Source: CAMTWB01 sp037441775
Lineage (GTDB): Bacteria > Desulfobacterota > Syntrophia > Syntrophales > CAMTWB01
Assembly (NCBI GenBank): GCA_037441775.1
Contig: JBBIRO010000025.1
Location: 1-45,421, forward strand
DNA length: 45,421 nucleotides
Reading direction: 5' to 3'
The translations under genes were made by a program, and so were the position numbers. Positions 24,107-32,722 of the stretch are shown here, one piece after another. Below the pieces are notes generated by a model. It saw nothing but the letters and a program-made list of their open reading frames with translations, did not search any database and was not told where the DNA came from. How positions within the stretch are numbered: position 1 is the stretch's first letter; every line of letters starts with the position of its first letter.

Positions 24107-26053
24107 TCAGGGGTTTTCAGGTGGTAAAAAGCGTTGCCGCCAAAGAAACTCACGACCAACAGCAAGTGCTGCTGCGAGGAGTCCAACTGCGTTTACGAAC
24201 AGGCTGAGCTGATGACCCGTGGCCGGAAATATCGCCGCCAGCCCGGCCGCGGCAAAAAAGAGACGATTAACTGGTCCGAGCCGGCGAAAGAAATATCCCA
24301 CTACCGCCATGGAGATAAGACAGGTGCCGATCAAGGCAGTTATGAAGTTGAATGCAATCAGCAATGGCGTGCCTTGCATCAGCAGGGTGGGAGAAAAGAC
24401 GAACATAAAGGGAATGACAAAGGCAAGCCAGCCGAAACGCATTGCGGAAAAACCGGTACGCATGGGGTCGGCGCCGCTCAGGGTGGAGGCCGCAAAGGCG
24501 GCCAGGGCCACCGGGGGGGTGATCATGGACATCATTCCGAAATACAAAACGAACATATGGGCGGCCATCGGTTTGATGCCAAACTCTACCAGTGCGGGTG
24601 CAGCCATCGTTGCCAATAAAACGTAAACTCCGATGGTGGGCATGCCCATTCCTAAAACGATGCAGACAATGGCGGTCATGAGTAAAAGCAGAATCAGATT
24701 GCCGCCGGCCAGTTGGGTAAGAGCCAGGGTAATTCCGAAACTTAGGCCGGAAATATAGAGGGTGCCGATGACCATACCGGCCGCGGCGCCGATCATGATG
24801 ATTTCCAGAACTGCAAGGCCCGTTTGCTTTAGTGCCTCAATCAGGTCGGAAACATTCATGCGTTTCCCCTGGTAACCCAGTAAAAATCCGCAAACAATGA
24901 TCAGCGCTACTGCCTTGAGGGCGGCCTTTTCCGGCAGGTCGTTCCACCAGAACATGGCCACGACGAGCAGGGCAAACGGCAGAGGAAAATACCAGCCCAC
25001 CTTAAGCAATGGTCGCACTTTAGGTATGAGGGACTCCTCGATGCGGGAGATCCCCCTGCTGGCGGCCTCCAGGTCTGCCTGCATGAACAGGGCCAGGTAA
25101 TAAAGAAGGGAGGGAATGATTGCTGCAATGACAACCTGCGTGTACGGAATAGACAGGTATTCGGCCATGAGAAAGGCGGCCGCTCCCATCACCGGCGGCA
25201 TGAGCTGGCCGCCTGTCGAAGCAACGGCCTCTACGGCGCCCGCCAGATGGGGGGGATAGCCCGCCCTTTTCATCAGTGGAATGGTCACCACTCCGGTTGT
25301 AAGCACGTTTGATACAGCGCTGCCGGAAATGGAGCCGAACAGAGTTGATGCCATTACGGCGATCTTTGCCGGCCCCCCCCGGTATCGGCCCATGACAGCC
25401 GTGGCAATACCGGTGAAAAAACCGGAACCTCCCGATGAGTTAAGTGCCTGGCCGAACAATACAAAAGCAATGACCACCGTTGTTACAATTCTCATCGATA
25501 CTCCCAGGACGCCGGACGAATCCCAGGCCAGGTAGTAAACGAGCTTGTCCGGTGGCACGAAGCTGCCCTGAAGCGATCCCGGTATTTGATGGCCCACCAG
25601 AGCCAGGATAAAAAAACCGATCACTACCAGGGGCAAAACGATGCCCACCGTCCGACGCAATCCCTCGATCAACAGAACCAGAAAAACGGCGCCCACGATG
25701 ATGCCGTCCAGGGGTCGCTGCGTGGTCAGGTTGGCGAGAACCGGATAACGGATGGCGATGTAAGCGGCGGCGATAAAGCCAGTCATTGCCGCCAGGACAT
25801 CGTACCAGGGGATGTTCCGCGACCTTTTTTGTCCCCGTTGTGCCGGGACAGCCAGGTAAACCAGCGGCAGGGCCAGGCACAGCATGAAGCCCAGATACTG
25901 TTCAGTATAAAGAACAAGTCCTGCCATCCGGTCGACGTCAAAGGCTCTGATAATGGCCGCGCCCGTCAAGGCGATGGCGAGGAAAGTGATGGCTATGTTT
26001 GCGATAGAAAATGTCGGCGCCGCCGTTGTATTATTTGCGATCATAGGATTCAT
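24107..26053 (-). CDS. TAXI-type TRAP transporter fused permease (DctQM)
   Basis: This membrane subunit of 648 residues fuses the small and large TRAP membrane proteins, as is normal for TAXI systems. About 16-18 hydrophobic segments are visible. The DctM half contains LFGSISGSAVSNVLTTGVV, GGQLMPPVMGAAAFLMAEYL and MITPPVALAAFAASTLSGADP, which correspond to the transport-site loops. It pairs with the TAXI receptor encoded 146 bases upstream and sits directly before the molybdoenzyme genes, so the imported solute is probably a substrate or product of that enzyme. The ribosome binding site is weak (GGGGG-rich stretch). An internal Met (residue 4) is an alternative start. Confidence 0.92.
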   Translation of the reverse strand: MNPMIANNTTAAPTFSIANIAITFLAIALTGAAIIRAFDVDRMAGLVLYTEQYLGFMLCLALPLVYLAVPAQRGQKRSRNIPWYDVLAAMTGFIAAAYIAIRYPVLANLTTQRPLDGIIVGAVFLVLLIEGLRRTVGIVLPLVVIGFFILALVGHQIPGSLQGSFVPPDKLVYYLAWDSSGVLGVSMRIVTTVVIAFVLFGQALNSSGGSGFFTGIATAVMGRYRGGPAKIAVMASTLFGSISGSAVSNVLTTGVVTIPLMKRAGYPPHLAGAVEAVASTGGQLMPPVMGAAAFLMAEYLSIPYTQVVIAAIIPSLLYYLALFMQADLEAASRGISRIEESLIPKVRPLLKVGWYFPLPFALLVVAMFWWNDLPEKAALKAVALIIVCGFLLGYQGKRMNVSDLIEALKQTGLAVLEIIMIGAAAGMVIGTLYISGLSFGITLALTQLAGGNLILLLLMTAIVCIVLGMGMPTIGVYVLLATMAAPALVEFGIKPMAAHMFVLYFGMMSMITPPVALAAFAASTLSGADPMRTGFSAMRFGWLAFVIPFMFVFSPTLLMQGTPLLIAFNFITALIGTCLISMAVVGYFFRRLGPVNRLFFAAAGLAAIFPATGHQLSLFVNAVGLLAAALAVGREFLWRQRFLPPENP

Positions 26054-26150
26054 CAGAAAAAACCCCCGATCCCCGCATCAGTTCCGGGGCAGTCTCTCAG
26101 CCTTCGCAGTTGGTTCAGGTTTGCAGCCAAAGCGGCATGTGGCAATGTTT

Positions 26151-26173
26151 GTCCCGCCTACAAGGGGCGGGAC
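26151..26173 (-). promoter_or_regulatory. Hairpin between TAXI receptor and permease genes
   Basis: GTCCCGCC (26151-26158) and GGCGGGAC (26166-26173) form a perfect 8-bp stem with a seven-base loop, just downstream of the receptor stop on the transcribed (minus) strand. No strong U-run follows. This matches the receptor-distal hairpins in the other four transporter loci of the window. Confidence 0.6.
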
Positions 26174-26199
26174 TGTAAAAGCCACTTTTTTTCGCTCAG

Positions 26200-27168
26200 T
26201 CATTCCTTGGGCGGCCATAGTCCGGCTTCTCTGAAAAACTTAACCGCTCCGGGGTGGTATTCACCGATTGATAAGGTTTTAGCCATCTTATCGGGGAAGA
26301 AATCCTCGCCCAGCGGCCGGAAGTTCGAGGTCAGCGCCTTCTTGCCGCCGTAAAGGGCCTTGCACACTTGATAAACCAGGTCATCCGGCGCATTTTTGCT
26401 GGTCATCAGCACAAAGTCGATGGCCATTAATTGAGAAGGCCCCACGATACCGTAATTGACTTCGGATGGTTCGACCAGCAGGGGATACATTGGCGGCAGG
26501 AATTTTCGGGAACGGGCAAGCGCGTCCGGTGACGGATCGATGGACAGGGCGCGCAGACCTCCCACCTTGGAACCGGCCTCCAGGACTTTTCCTGACCCCA
26601 TGGCAAAATAGAACGTATCAACTTTTCCTTGCATGAATTCGTCTGCCCCCATATTGACATTGGGAACGGGAACCACCTGCACGTCGTCGTAAGTCAATCC
26701 AGCATTGGCTAAAAGAGCGGAGGCCAGGTCACCGATGATCTTCTGTGCCGTCCATCCCCCAGGCACCTTCTTGCCCTTCAGATCCCTGATGGACTTGATT
26801 GGAGAATCTTTCCTTACCCAGAAGGCATTACGGATAGGGTAGAGCACGGAAACCATTCTCAGATCATTGAGCGTCTGCCCCTGATAGGCGCCGGTTCCAG
26901 TGAAGGCAGAGGAAAATTCGTGAGAAGTAGCGATGCCGAAATCCGCTTCTCCGGCATTGACAGCGGGGATAAACGCGCTTTGACCGCCATGAGGGATGAC
27001 CCGCGCCTGCGCCTTCATCGTGTCCGCCAAGAGCTTGGCGATTGCCGAACTGGCGGAATGGGTGGCCGATCCCGGGTTGCTGCTGCCGATGTTGATGGTC
27101 CGGGCAAGAACCGTCGATGCCATGAAAAGGGTTAAGATTAATGTGATCGCAAAAATTTTTTTCGTCAT
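26200..27168 (-). CDS. TAXI-family TRAP solute receptor
   Basis: This periplasmic receptor of a TAXI-type TRAP importer has 322 residues. The signal peptide (MTKKIFAITLILTLFMAST) is cleaved near VLA-R. The mature start INIGSSNPGSATHSASSAIAKLL, the QSAFIPAVNAGEADFGIA segment and DLKGKKVPGG are typical of the family, which commonly takes acids such as glutamate, 2-oxoglutarate or aromatic solutes. GGAGGG lies about ten bases upstream of the ATG. It falls in the middle of the minus operon between the amidohydrolase and its own permease. Confidence 0.92.
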   Translation of the reverse strand: MTKKIFAITLILTLFMASTVLARTINIGSSNPGSATHSASSAIAKLLADTMKAQARVIPHGGQSAFIPAVNAGEADFGIATSHEFSSAFTGTGAYQGQTLNDLRMVSVLYPIRNAFWVRKDSPIKSIRDLKGKKVPGGWTAQKIIGDLASALLANAGLTYDDVQVVPVPNVNMGADEFMQGKVDTFYFAMGSGKVLEAGSKVGGLRALSIDPSPDALARSRKFLPPMYPLLVEPSEVNYGIVGPSQLMAIDFVLMTSKNAPDDLVYQVCKALYGGKKALTSNFRPLGEDFFPDKMAKTLSIGEYHPGAVKFFREAGLWPPKE

Positions 27169-27181
27169 AACTTTTCCCTCC

Positions 27182-28190
27182 TTAAATTTTTAACAATTGC
27201 CTGGCATTTTTCGAAAAAATCCTGACTTTCTCTGTCGCTGTTATTTCCATCATTTCCACCGACTCGATGACTTCCCCCAGCGCAATATCGGCCCTCGCCG
27301 CGCCGCCCGCGNNNNNNNNNNCCCAGATAGGGATAATCGCTTGCGAAAACCATTCGGTCGGCCCCGAAAAAGGCATAGCCGCACATCAGCGCTGCCTTGT
27401 CCCCTCCTAAAACCGTATCGGCGTAAAATCTCTTGTAATATTCCAGGGGAGGCCTGGTAAGTTCCATGACCTCACCGCATTCTGGCACGCCTAGCAGCGT
27501 GCGCCTGGCAAAAAAAGGCAGCATCGCGCCGCAGTGATGGGTAACCACTTTGAGGGCGGGGTATTTCTCCATAATGCCGCTCATTACGAGGCGGCTCATG
27601 GCCATCGTTGTTTCATAAGGCCAGCCGAACTGGACGTACGAGCCATACTTCGCTTGCTGTTCATCCGGATAATCTGGGACATCTCTGTCCCGGACGGGGT
27701 GAAGAAAGGCCGGCGCATCATAGAGGGACAAAAGCTCGTAAATCTCCAAAAAATCGGGATGATCCAGTGGTTTCCGGTTGATGGAGCTGTATAGCTGGAT
27801 CCCCTTGAATTTCAGCTCTTTAATTGCCCGTTCCATTTCACGCAACGAAGCCGCTACGTCATTCATGGGCAAACCAGCCAATGCGGCGACAAAGCGGTCA
27901 GGATGCCTGACCAGCAGATCCGCCATCTCGTCATTGCCTATGCGGGAGAGGTCCGCGGCGTTTCTGGGTGAAAGGACCAATTCGACCGGCGGCGCGCCCA
28001 GGCTCAATACCTGCCGGTATCCCGGATATTTGTCCATTGCCTTAAAGCGGAGATCAAGGTCGGCCAAAGCCGGCAGCTTCCTGGTGGTATCAAGATAATA
28101 AGATGGCGACGACGTTTTCTTCAATAACGCCTCTTTGTATTTTGGCGGCATAATATGGCAGAAAATGTCGATCTTCTCGCTGCAGTCCAT
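27182..28190 (-). CDS. Amidohydrolase family protein (ACMSD/gamma-resorcylate decarboxylase group), spanning an assembly gap
   Basis: This TIM-barrel metal-dependent hydrolase or decarboxylase has about 335 residues. The ATG at 28190 (MDCSEKIDIFCHIMPP) has a G-rich ribosome site upstream; a TTG at 28217 is less likely. Candidate metal and catalytic residues are His in IDIFCHIMP, FLHPVRDRD, VTHHCGAMLPFF, and Asp in FASDYPY. The usual first-strand HxH motif has Phe in place of the first His. Ten Ns (27312-27321) break the gene. Past them the family C-terminus (IESVEMMEITATEKV, FSKNARQLLKI) is in a different frame and ends at 27182, so the true gap length must be a multiple of three. It resembles the second amidohydrolase at 34486, suggesting related substrates. 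Confidence 0.8.
27312..27321. other. Assembly gap (10 Ns)
   Basis: There are ten consecutive Ns inside the amidohydrolase gene. The reading frames on the two sides do not join if exactly ten bases are kept, so the number is a placeholder for an unknown length. Nothing else in the window is ambiguous. Confidence 0.99.
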
Positions 28191-28297
28191 CTTGATTTTC
28201 CCCCAATCAAGATTCAATGTTGATGATTTTGCAAAAGGTCAAAATCTCCCCTTCCCTTGAGATAAAGAGGGCTGGGACGAGGGTAATAATCGATGAT

Positions 28298-29245
28298 TCA
28301 CGTGCGTGGTACCATGTTGAGCAGATCCTGCCGTTCACCCTTGAGGTATCGCTTCAGGTTTTCTCGGATAATCTCAACGGACTGCTGGACATAGATATCA
28401 CTCATGCCGCCGACATGAGGCGTGATGATGACGTTGTCCAGCCCCCAGAAGGGGTGATCCGCCGGGAGGGGTTCCTGGCAAAATACGTCCAGTGCAGCTC
28501 CGGCTATCAACCGTTTTTTGAGGATCTGTAACAGGGCGTCTTCGTCCACCACCTCCCCCCGGCCCAGGTTGAGGAAGAAGGCTGTTGGCTTCATTTGGGA
28601 AAAAATTTCGGCGTTTAAGATATTCCGCTTGTCAGCGGTGGCCGGCAGGAATGAAACCAGATAATCGACCTCTGCCGCGACCTTGGGCAGTTCATCGTAG
28701 GTGTAAAACTCATCCACCCATGAGACGTTTCTTTTGGTCTGCCCGACGCCGATGACGGTCATCTCAAACGCCTGGCACTTACGGGCGAACGACTCTCCGA
28801 TCACCCCGACCCCCAATATTCCTACCGTCTTCCGGTAGAGCAGCGCCGGTGGCCAGCGTTCCCACACCCTGTTGTCCTGATTGTGGACGACGCGGGGAAA
28901 CTGGCGATTCAGGGCGATCATCAGCATGATGGTCAATTCGGACATTTGCGGTCCGTGGATACCGCGGGAAGAGGTCAGGAGAATTTCCGGGCGGGCCTTA
29001 AATGATGGCAGCTCAGAAATATAGTTCGTTCCGGTGATCATGGATTGGATCCACTTTAGATTTCCGGCCCGGCCAAGCAGGGCGTCTGATATCCTAAGAC
29101 AGATCAGGATATCGGCTATTTCTATAAAATCGCCGACTTCGCTTTCTTCCCGGGCCGAGAAGAAATTGACTTCAGCAAAATCGACCATCAGAAATTTTTT
29201 GAATTCGTGAGCATTTTGCTCCTTGCCCAGTATCAGAACATTCAT
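28298..29245 (-). CDS. D-2-hydroxyacid dehydrogenase family protein
   Basis: This is an NAD(P)-dependent oxidoreductase of the D-isomer 2-hydroxyacid dehydrogenase fold, 315 residues. The nucleotide-binding loop VGILGVGVIGESF lies near residues 142-154. The catalytic Arg is in LNLGRGEVVDE, the Glu in VFCQEPLP, and the His in IITPHVGGM, so the catalytic triad is complete. The family reduces 2-oxoacids or oxidises D-2-hydroxyacids in the cytoplasm. It lies 19 bases downstream of the M24-like gene and 107 bases upstream of the amidohydrolase in the same operon. The substrate could be an oxo-acid made during ring cleavage; this is inference. Confidence 0.9.
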   Translation of the reverse strand: MNVLILGKEQNAHEFKKFLMVDFAEVNFFSAREESEVGDFIEIADILICLRISDALLGRAGNLKWIQSMITGTNYISELPSFKARPEILLTSSRGIHGPQMSELTIMLMIALNRQFPRVVHNQDNRVWERWPPALLYRKTVGILGVGVIGESFARKCQAFEMTVIGVGQTKRNVSWVDEFYTYDELPKVAAEVDYLVSFLPATADKRNILNAEIFSQMKPTAFFLNLGRGEVVDEDALLQILKKRLIAGAALDVFCQEPLPADHPFWGLDNVIITPHVGGMSDIYVQQSVEIIRENLKRYLKGERQDLLNMVPRT

Positions 29246-29264
29246 TCATCGCCCCCTTTTTATA

Positions 29265-30458
29265 TCAAGATACCACGATGATTTCTTTTGGCGTTTTATG
29301 CAGGCATTCGCCGGGGCCGTCCGGCCCAACAATGTAGTTATCGCAAACGGTGCACCAGAGCGAAGAGGTGGCGGCAGCCGGGTGAACCGTGATGTTCATC
29401 CCCGCCTGGATGGCCATCGTCTCATCCTGGAGAAATAACGGTCTTTCCACCAGGTCATAGCCCTGGCCGTGGGCGTACAGGCGCAGTTCCGGCCGAAAAC
29501 CCCTTTTGACCAGAAACTCGCTGTTGGCCGCCAGGATGTCCCGAGGGTTTGCGCCTGGTTTCATTAGGCTAAGCGAATATGATTGGGCCTCGACCGCGTG
29601 GCCAAAGGCGTCCACCAATTCCTGGGAAGGCGGACCAATCGAAAATATCCGGGCGATTTCGGCGTAAAAGCCGCCGGGTCCGCTGACCTCGATCAAGAGA
29701 GAAAGCTGGTCCCCCTCGCGAATAGTCCGGTTCTGGAAGTGGCGGTGCTGAAAGACTGCAGGCACTCCCCGGGGTGCGGAGCCGGCCAGAATCAGTTGCC
29801 TTTCGCTGCCGCTTTTAAGCACCGCGGCGGTTACTTCATCGTATATATCAGCATCCTTCAGCCCCGGCCGGATCATCTGCCGGACCCGTAACATAGCTGC
29901 GTCCTGCAGGGCCGCCGTTTTTTTGATCAGATCGATTTCCTCTGCGCTTTTGATTGCCTTGAGCTGGTCGATCGGTTCGGTCAGATCCTTAAAGGTTGCC
30001 CCGCTGAGATGTCTGGTTAAGTACTCATAAAAATTGACCGGAATCAAGGACTTGCCAACCAGGCCGATTACGGCGTCTTTTTTTTCCTTCAGGGCGCCTG
30101 CCGCCAAATTGGCGTCATAGGTGTGGGTGTAATGGGCGGAAGGAAAATAAGGCGCGGAAAGCCTGGTCTTGACGCCGCGCACCGCCCATGGCGGCGGCGC
30201 CGGTTCGCCGGGAGAAAATGGTCCCACGGAGATCAGCGTCATCTCATTATCCCGAGGGAAGATGACGGTATAGGGATAGCTGTCGCGGGCCGGTAAATCG
30301 GTAAACCAGCGGACATAGCCGCCGAGGAATTCCTCGTCGCCGCGCATCAGCAAATAGTCGATTTTGTGCTCACGCATTACTTCTCGGGCCAGAGCCCACC
30401 TTCGTTCCAGTTCTCCGGTTGAAATGGAAGGCATGATTCTTTCTTTGGGGTCATACAT
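29265..30458 (-). CDS. M24 (creatinase/aminopeptidase P fold) family protein with altered metal ligands
   Basis: This two-domain protein of the pita-bread fold has 397 residues from the ATG at 30458, which has AAGGAG about eight bases upstream. The N-terminal creatinase domain spans about 15-150 and the M24 domain about 175-385. Metallopeptidases of this fold use Asp, Asp, His, Glu, Glu. Here the equivalent positions read Glu257 (LLIEVSG), Glu267 (FYAEIAR), His330 (YAHGQGY), His359 (ITVHPAA) and Cys372-Asp373 (CTVCDNY). It is therefore unlikely to be an ordinary dipeptidase. Non-peptidase members such as creatinase and DMSP lyase DddP show that this fold takes up other C-N or C-S chemistry. 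It is the first gene of the minus-strand polyphenol operon; its role there is unknown. Confidence 0.82.
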   Translation of the reverse strand: MYDPKERIMPSISTGELERRWALAREVMREHKIDYLLMRGDEEFLGGYVRWFTDLPARDSYPYTVIFPRDNEMTLISVGPFSPGEPAPPPWAVRGVKTRLSAPYFPSAHYTHTYDANLAAGALKEKKDAVIGLVGKSLIPVNFYEYLTRHLSGATFKDLTEPIDQLKAIKSAEEIDLIKKTAALQDAAMLRVRQMIRPGLKDADIYDEVTAAVLKSGSERQLILAGSAPRGVPAVFQHRHFQNRTIREGDQLSLLIEVSGPGGFYAEIARIFSIGPPSQELVDAFGHAVEAQSYSLSLMKPGANPRDILAANSEFLVKRGFRPELRLYAHGQGYDLVERPLFLQDETMAIQAGMNITVHPAAATSSLWCTVCDNYIVGPDGPGECLHKTPKEIIVVS

Positions 30459-30935
30459 GGCGAGAGCTCCTTGCTTTTTTCGGGTAGATTCATGGTTAGC
30501 GACGTGACAGGACAACTTATGTATCCTACCAGGGAAGCGAGTTGTTGCCTGTTGGGGGAGTAAACTAAGATAAATGCAGTTGACTGTCAAGAAGTTTTTG
30601 TTTCCAGATCAGACCAAAGGAGCCGCTTTGAAATAGCGCCGGGTATGAAGGTTTACGACTGCGTAAATAGTCCGATTTCACCTAACCTCGCGGGAGGGGA
30701 TAAAGATGATTAGGACGTAAATACGCGATATATCGATAATAATCGCTTTCACCTAAACCGTCTTATCTCAAGGGAAAGCGGGCTTTTGTCCTTTTGCAAA
30801 GTCGTCAAGGTAGCGTCAAGAGTTTTGTGTCAGGAACAAAAATACCTTGACAAAGTTTCCTCATAATGTATTATAAATTTCCAAATAGAAAATCCCACCG
30901 ATAAAAAACCACCAAGCTAACCCAAGGATATTGAG
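30459..30935. promoter_or_regulatory. Divergent intergenic control region
   Basis: This 477-base AT-rich gap separates the two divergent operons. It contains a 10-base direct repeat TTTCACCTAA (30676-30685 and 30747-30756), a perfect palindrome CGATATATCG (30726-30735) inside a wider GCGAT...ATCGC inverted arm pair (30725-30746), a degenerate copy of the dispersed repeat (ACGACTGCGTAAATAGTCCG, 30656-30675), and a plus-strand promoter at 30847. The repeats are good candidates for binding sites of the XRE-cupin regulator encoded next door. I see no gene in it. Confidence 0.55.
30847..30874 (+). promoter_or_regulatory. Sigma-70-type promoter for the XRE-cupin operon
   Basis: TTGACA (30847-30852) is a perfect -35 box, followed after 16 bases by TATTAT (30869-30874), five of six matches to the -10 consensus. 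Transcription would begin about 50 bases before the ATG at 30936. The same 13 bases AAATACCTTGACA recur at 45298-45310. Confidence 0.6.
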
Positions 30936-31514
30936 ATGATTGATGAATCCGAACTGGGAAAAATTATCAGGCAATATCGCATCGAGATGGGACTCTCCCT
31001 TCAAGAACTGGCTGAGAAAAGCGGCATATCCAAGGGCTATCTCTCTAAAATTGAAAAGGCCAAGAAGGCCCCTCCCGTTTCCACTCTCATCAATCTTGCC
31101 AAGGGATTGAATATCCGTTTTTCGGACATTTTCGGATTAGTAGAAGAAAACAGCCCTGTCTGTCTGATCAAAAAGCGGGATAGACGCGCCATTGCCCGAG
31201 ACGGTTCGGTTTTTGGATATGCGTACGAAACATTGGCCCACAAGTTTCACAATAAGCATATGGAACCCTATATTCTAACGCTTCCCCTCCACCCCAAGGA
31301 AAATGTGATTTTCCAGCATAAGGGGGAGGAGATGATGTTTGTACTGGAAGGAACGATGAAGTTTTTCCACGGCGAAAAAGAATTTATTGTCGAAGAGGGA
31401 GATTGTGTCTATTTCGACGGCAGCATTCCCCACTATGGGGTTTGCAGCGACGGCAGAGAAGTTAAATGTCTGATGGTCATTTACACCCCAGAGCAGAACA
31501 ATGGACGTAACTGA
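30936..31514 (+). CDS. XRE-family regulator with C-terminal cupin sensor
   Basis: This transcriptional regulator has 192 residues. The N-terminal helix-turn-helix (about 8-63: LGKIIRQYRIEMGLSLQELA, then SGISKGYLSKIEKAKKAPPVSTL) is joined to a cupin_2 domain (about 105-185: GEEMMFVLEGTMKFFHGEKEF, GDCVYFDGSIPHYG). Such proteins commonly sense a small pathway metabolite through the cupin barrel. It is the first gene of the plus-strand block and faces the minus-strand block across a 477-base gap with repeated and palindromic motifs, so it probably controls both. GGATATTGAG precedes the ATG; the spacing is acceptable. Confidence 0.92.
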   Translation: MIDESELGKIIRQYRIEMGLSLQELAEKSGISKGYLSKIEKAKKAPPVSTLINLAKGLNIRFSDIFGLVEENSPVCLIKKRDRRAIARDGSVFGYAYETLAHKFHNKHMEPYILTLPLHPKENVIFQHKGEEMMFVLEGTMKFFHGEKEFIVEEGDCVYFDGSIPHYGVCSDGREVKCLMVIYTPEQNNGRN

Positions 31515-31547
31515 CTAATATCAAATTATAAAGTGGAGGTATCAAAA

Positions 31548-32300
31548 ATGGGAAAAGCCAAACTGTACGATTTGAGTCACCCTTTTGGGGACAAGGTTCC
31601 CCTGTGGCCCTATTTTGCCGACGTCAAGATCGAGAGAATGCATTATCACGCCAAATCAGGGGTGCTCTCCCAGGTTATCACTACGACTATGCATTGCACG
31701 ACTCATGCCGATTCGCCGGCGCATGTGTTCGAGGGGGGGATGTTTACGGACGAGATTCCCCTGGACAGGTACTACGGGACCGGCGTGGTGGTCGATATTC
31801 CCAAGAAGAAGTGGGAAAAGATCATGCCGGAGGATCTGGAGCGGGCCAGACCAAAGATCGAAAAGGACGACATCGTCATCATTCACACCGGCTGGCATCA
31901 TAAGTACGGGGATAGCGTCGAGTATTTCTGCTACTCTCCCGGTCTTTACCGAGAAGCGGGCGAGTGGCTGGTGGAAAGGGGCGTCAAGTGTGTTGGCGTT
32001 GACCAGCAGGCGCTTGATCATCCGCTGGCAACAGCAATCGCCCCTCATGGTCCCGGTCCGCTAAGACCGGACATTTGCCGTGAATATAAAGAAACAACGG
32101 GACGGGATGTTCTGGAAGACTTCCCCGAATGGGAGCCCTGCCACAACATCTTACTGCGCAATGGCATCATGGGGTATGAAAATGTCGGCGGCGATATTGA
32201 CATGGTGCTGGGCAAGAGGGTCACTTTTGCCGGATTCCCCATCCGCTGGATGAAAGGGGATGGATCAATCGTCAGACTGGTCGCTATTGTGGAAGAGTGA
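31548..32300 (+). CDS. Cyclase-family metal-dependent hydrolase; candidate dihydrophloroglucinol cyclohydrolase
   Basis: This protein has 250 residues from the ATG at 31548, which is set by GGAGG at 31534-31538 (a GTG inside that site is not a sensible start). It belongs to the kynurenine-formamidase/cyclase family. The metal motif HxGTHxDxPxH is present as HCTTHADSPAHV, with Cys in place of Gly. A second signature, VGVDQQALDHP, carries further active-site residues. Family members hydrolyse amide or cyclic C-C/C-O bonds. Dihydrophloroglucinol cyclohydrolase of the anaerobic phloroglucinol pathway is, as I recall, from this family. With an SDR and a 3-hydroxyacid dehydrogenase downstream, ring opening of a reduced trihydroxybenzene is the best guess. 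Family confidence is high; substrate confidence is moderate. Confidence 0.85.
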   Translation: MGKAKLYDLSHPFGDKVPLWPYFADVKIERMHYHAKSGVLSQVITTTMHCTTHADSPAHVFEGGMFTDEIPLDRYYGTGVVVDIPKKKWEKIMPEDLERARPKIEKDDIVIIHTGWHHKYGDSVEYFCYSPGLYREAGEWLVERGVKCVGVDQQALDHPLATAIAPHGPGPLRPDICREYKETTGRDVLEDFPEWEPCHNILLRNGIMGYENVGGDIDMVLGKRVTFAGFPIRWMKGDGSIVRLVAIVEE

Positions 32301-32373
32301 AGCAGGTGGACGTTCCGACACCTGATCAATAATAGCCCTGAACGCAAAAGCAGTAAAAGGGAGGTGATCGCCG

Positions 32374-32712
32374 ATGAAAAAAGTCGAATTAAAAGATGTA
32401 AAGCCCTATCAGGCGCCGAAACATTTTAACATGACCGCCCTGAGATTGCAGGGAAGAGAAGAAACGGGGGTGCAGAAGTTCTGGATGGGCCTTTCCCATT
32501 TTCTTCCCGGAGGAGGGGCCGAGTTCGATTCCTCGCCCACAGAAAAGATCTATTTTGTGCTGGATGGCGAGGTCACCGTTAAAACGCCGCAGGAGGAGAT
32601 TGTGCTTCGGCCCTGGGATTCCCTCTATATCGGCCCCAATGAAGGCCGGGAAATTATCAATAATACCAACAGGCCGGCGAGCATGCTGGTAGTGATCAAT
32701 TATCCTGACTGA
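32374..32712 (+). CDS. Small cupin protein lacking the usual metal histidines
   Basis: This single-domain cupin has 112 residues. The first cupin motif reads GGGAEFDSSPTEKIYFVLDGE and the second LRPWDSLYIGPNEGREIIN. The two His of the first motif (HxH) are replaced by Glu and Asp, and the His of the second is replaced by Arg or Glu. Metal binding is therefore doubtful, and a non-catalytic binding or isomerase role is possible. It starts 73 bases after the cyclase gene with AAAGGGAGGTGAT upstream of the ATG, and ends ten bases before the SDR gene. I cannot assign a function beyond the fold. Confidence 0.8.
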   Translation: MKKVELKDVKPYQAPKHFNMTALRLQGREETGVQKFWMGLSHFLPGGGAEFDSSPTEKIYFVLDGEVTVKTPQEEIVLRPWDSLYIGPNEGREIINNTNRPASMLVVINYPD

Positions 32713-32722
32713 GGGGGATAAT

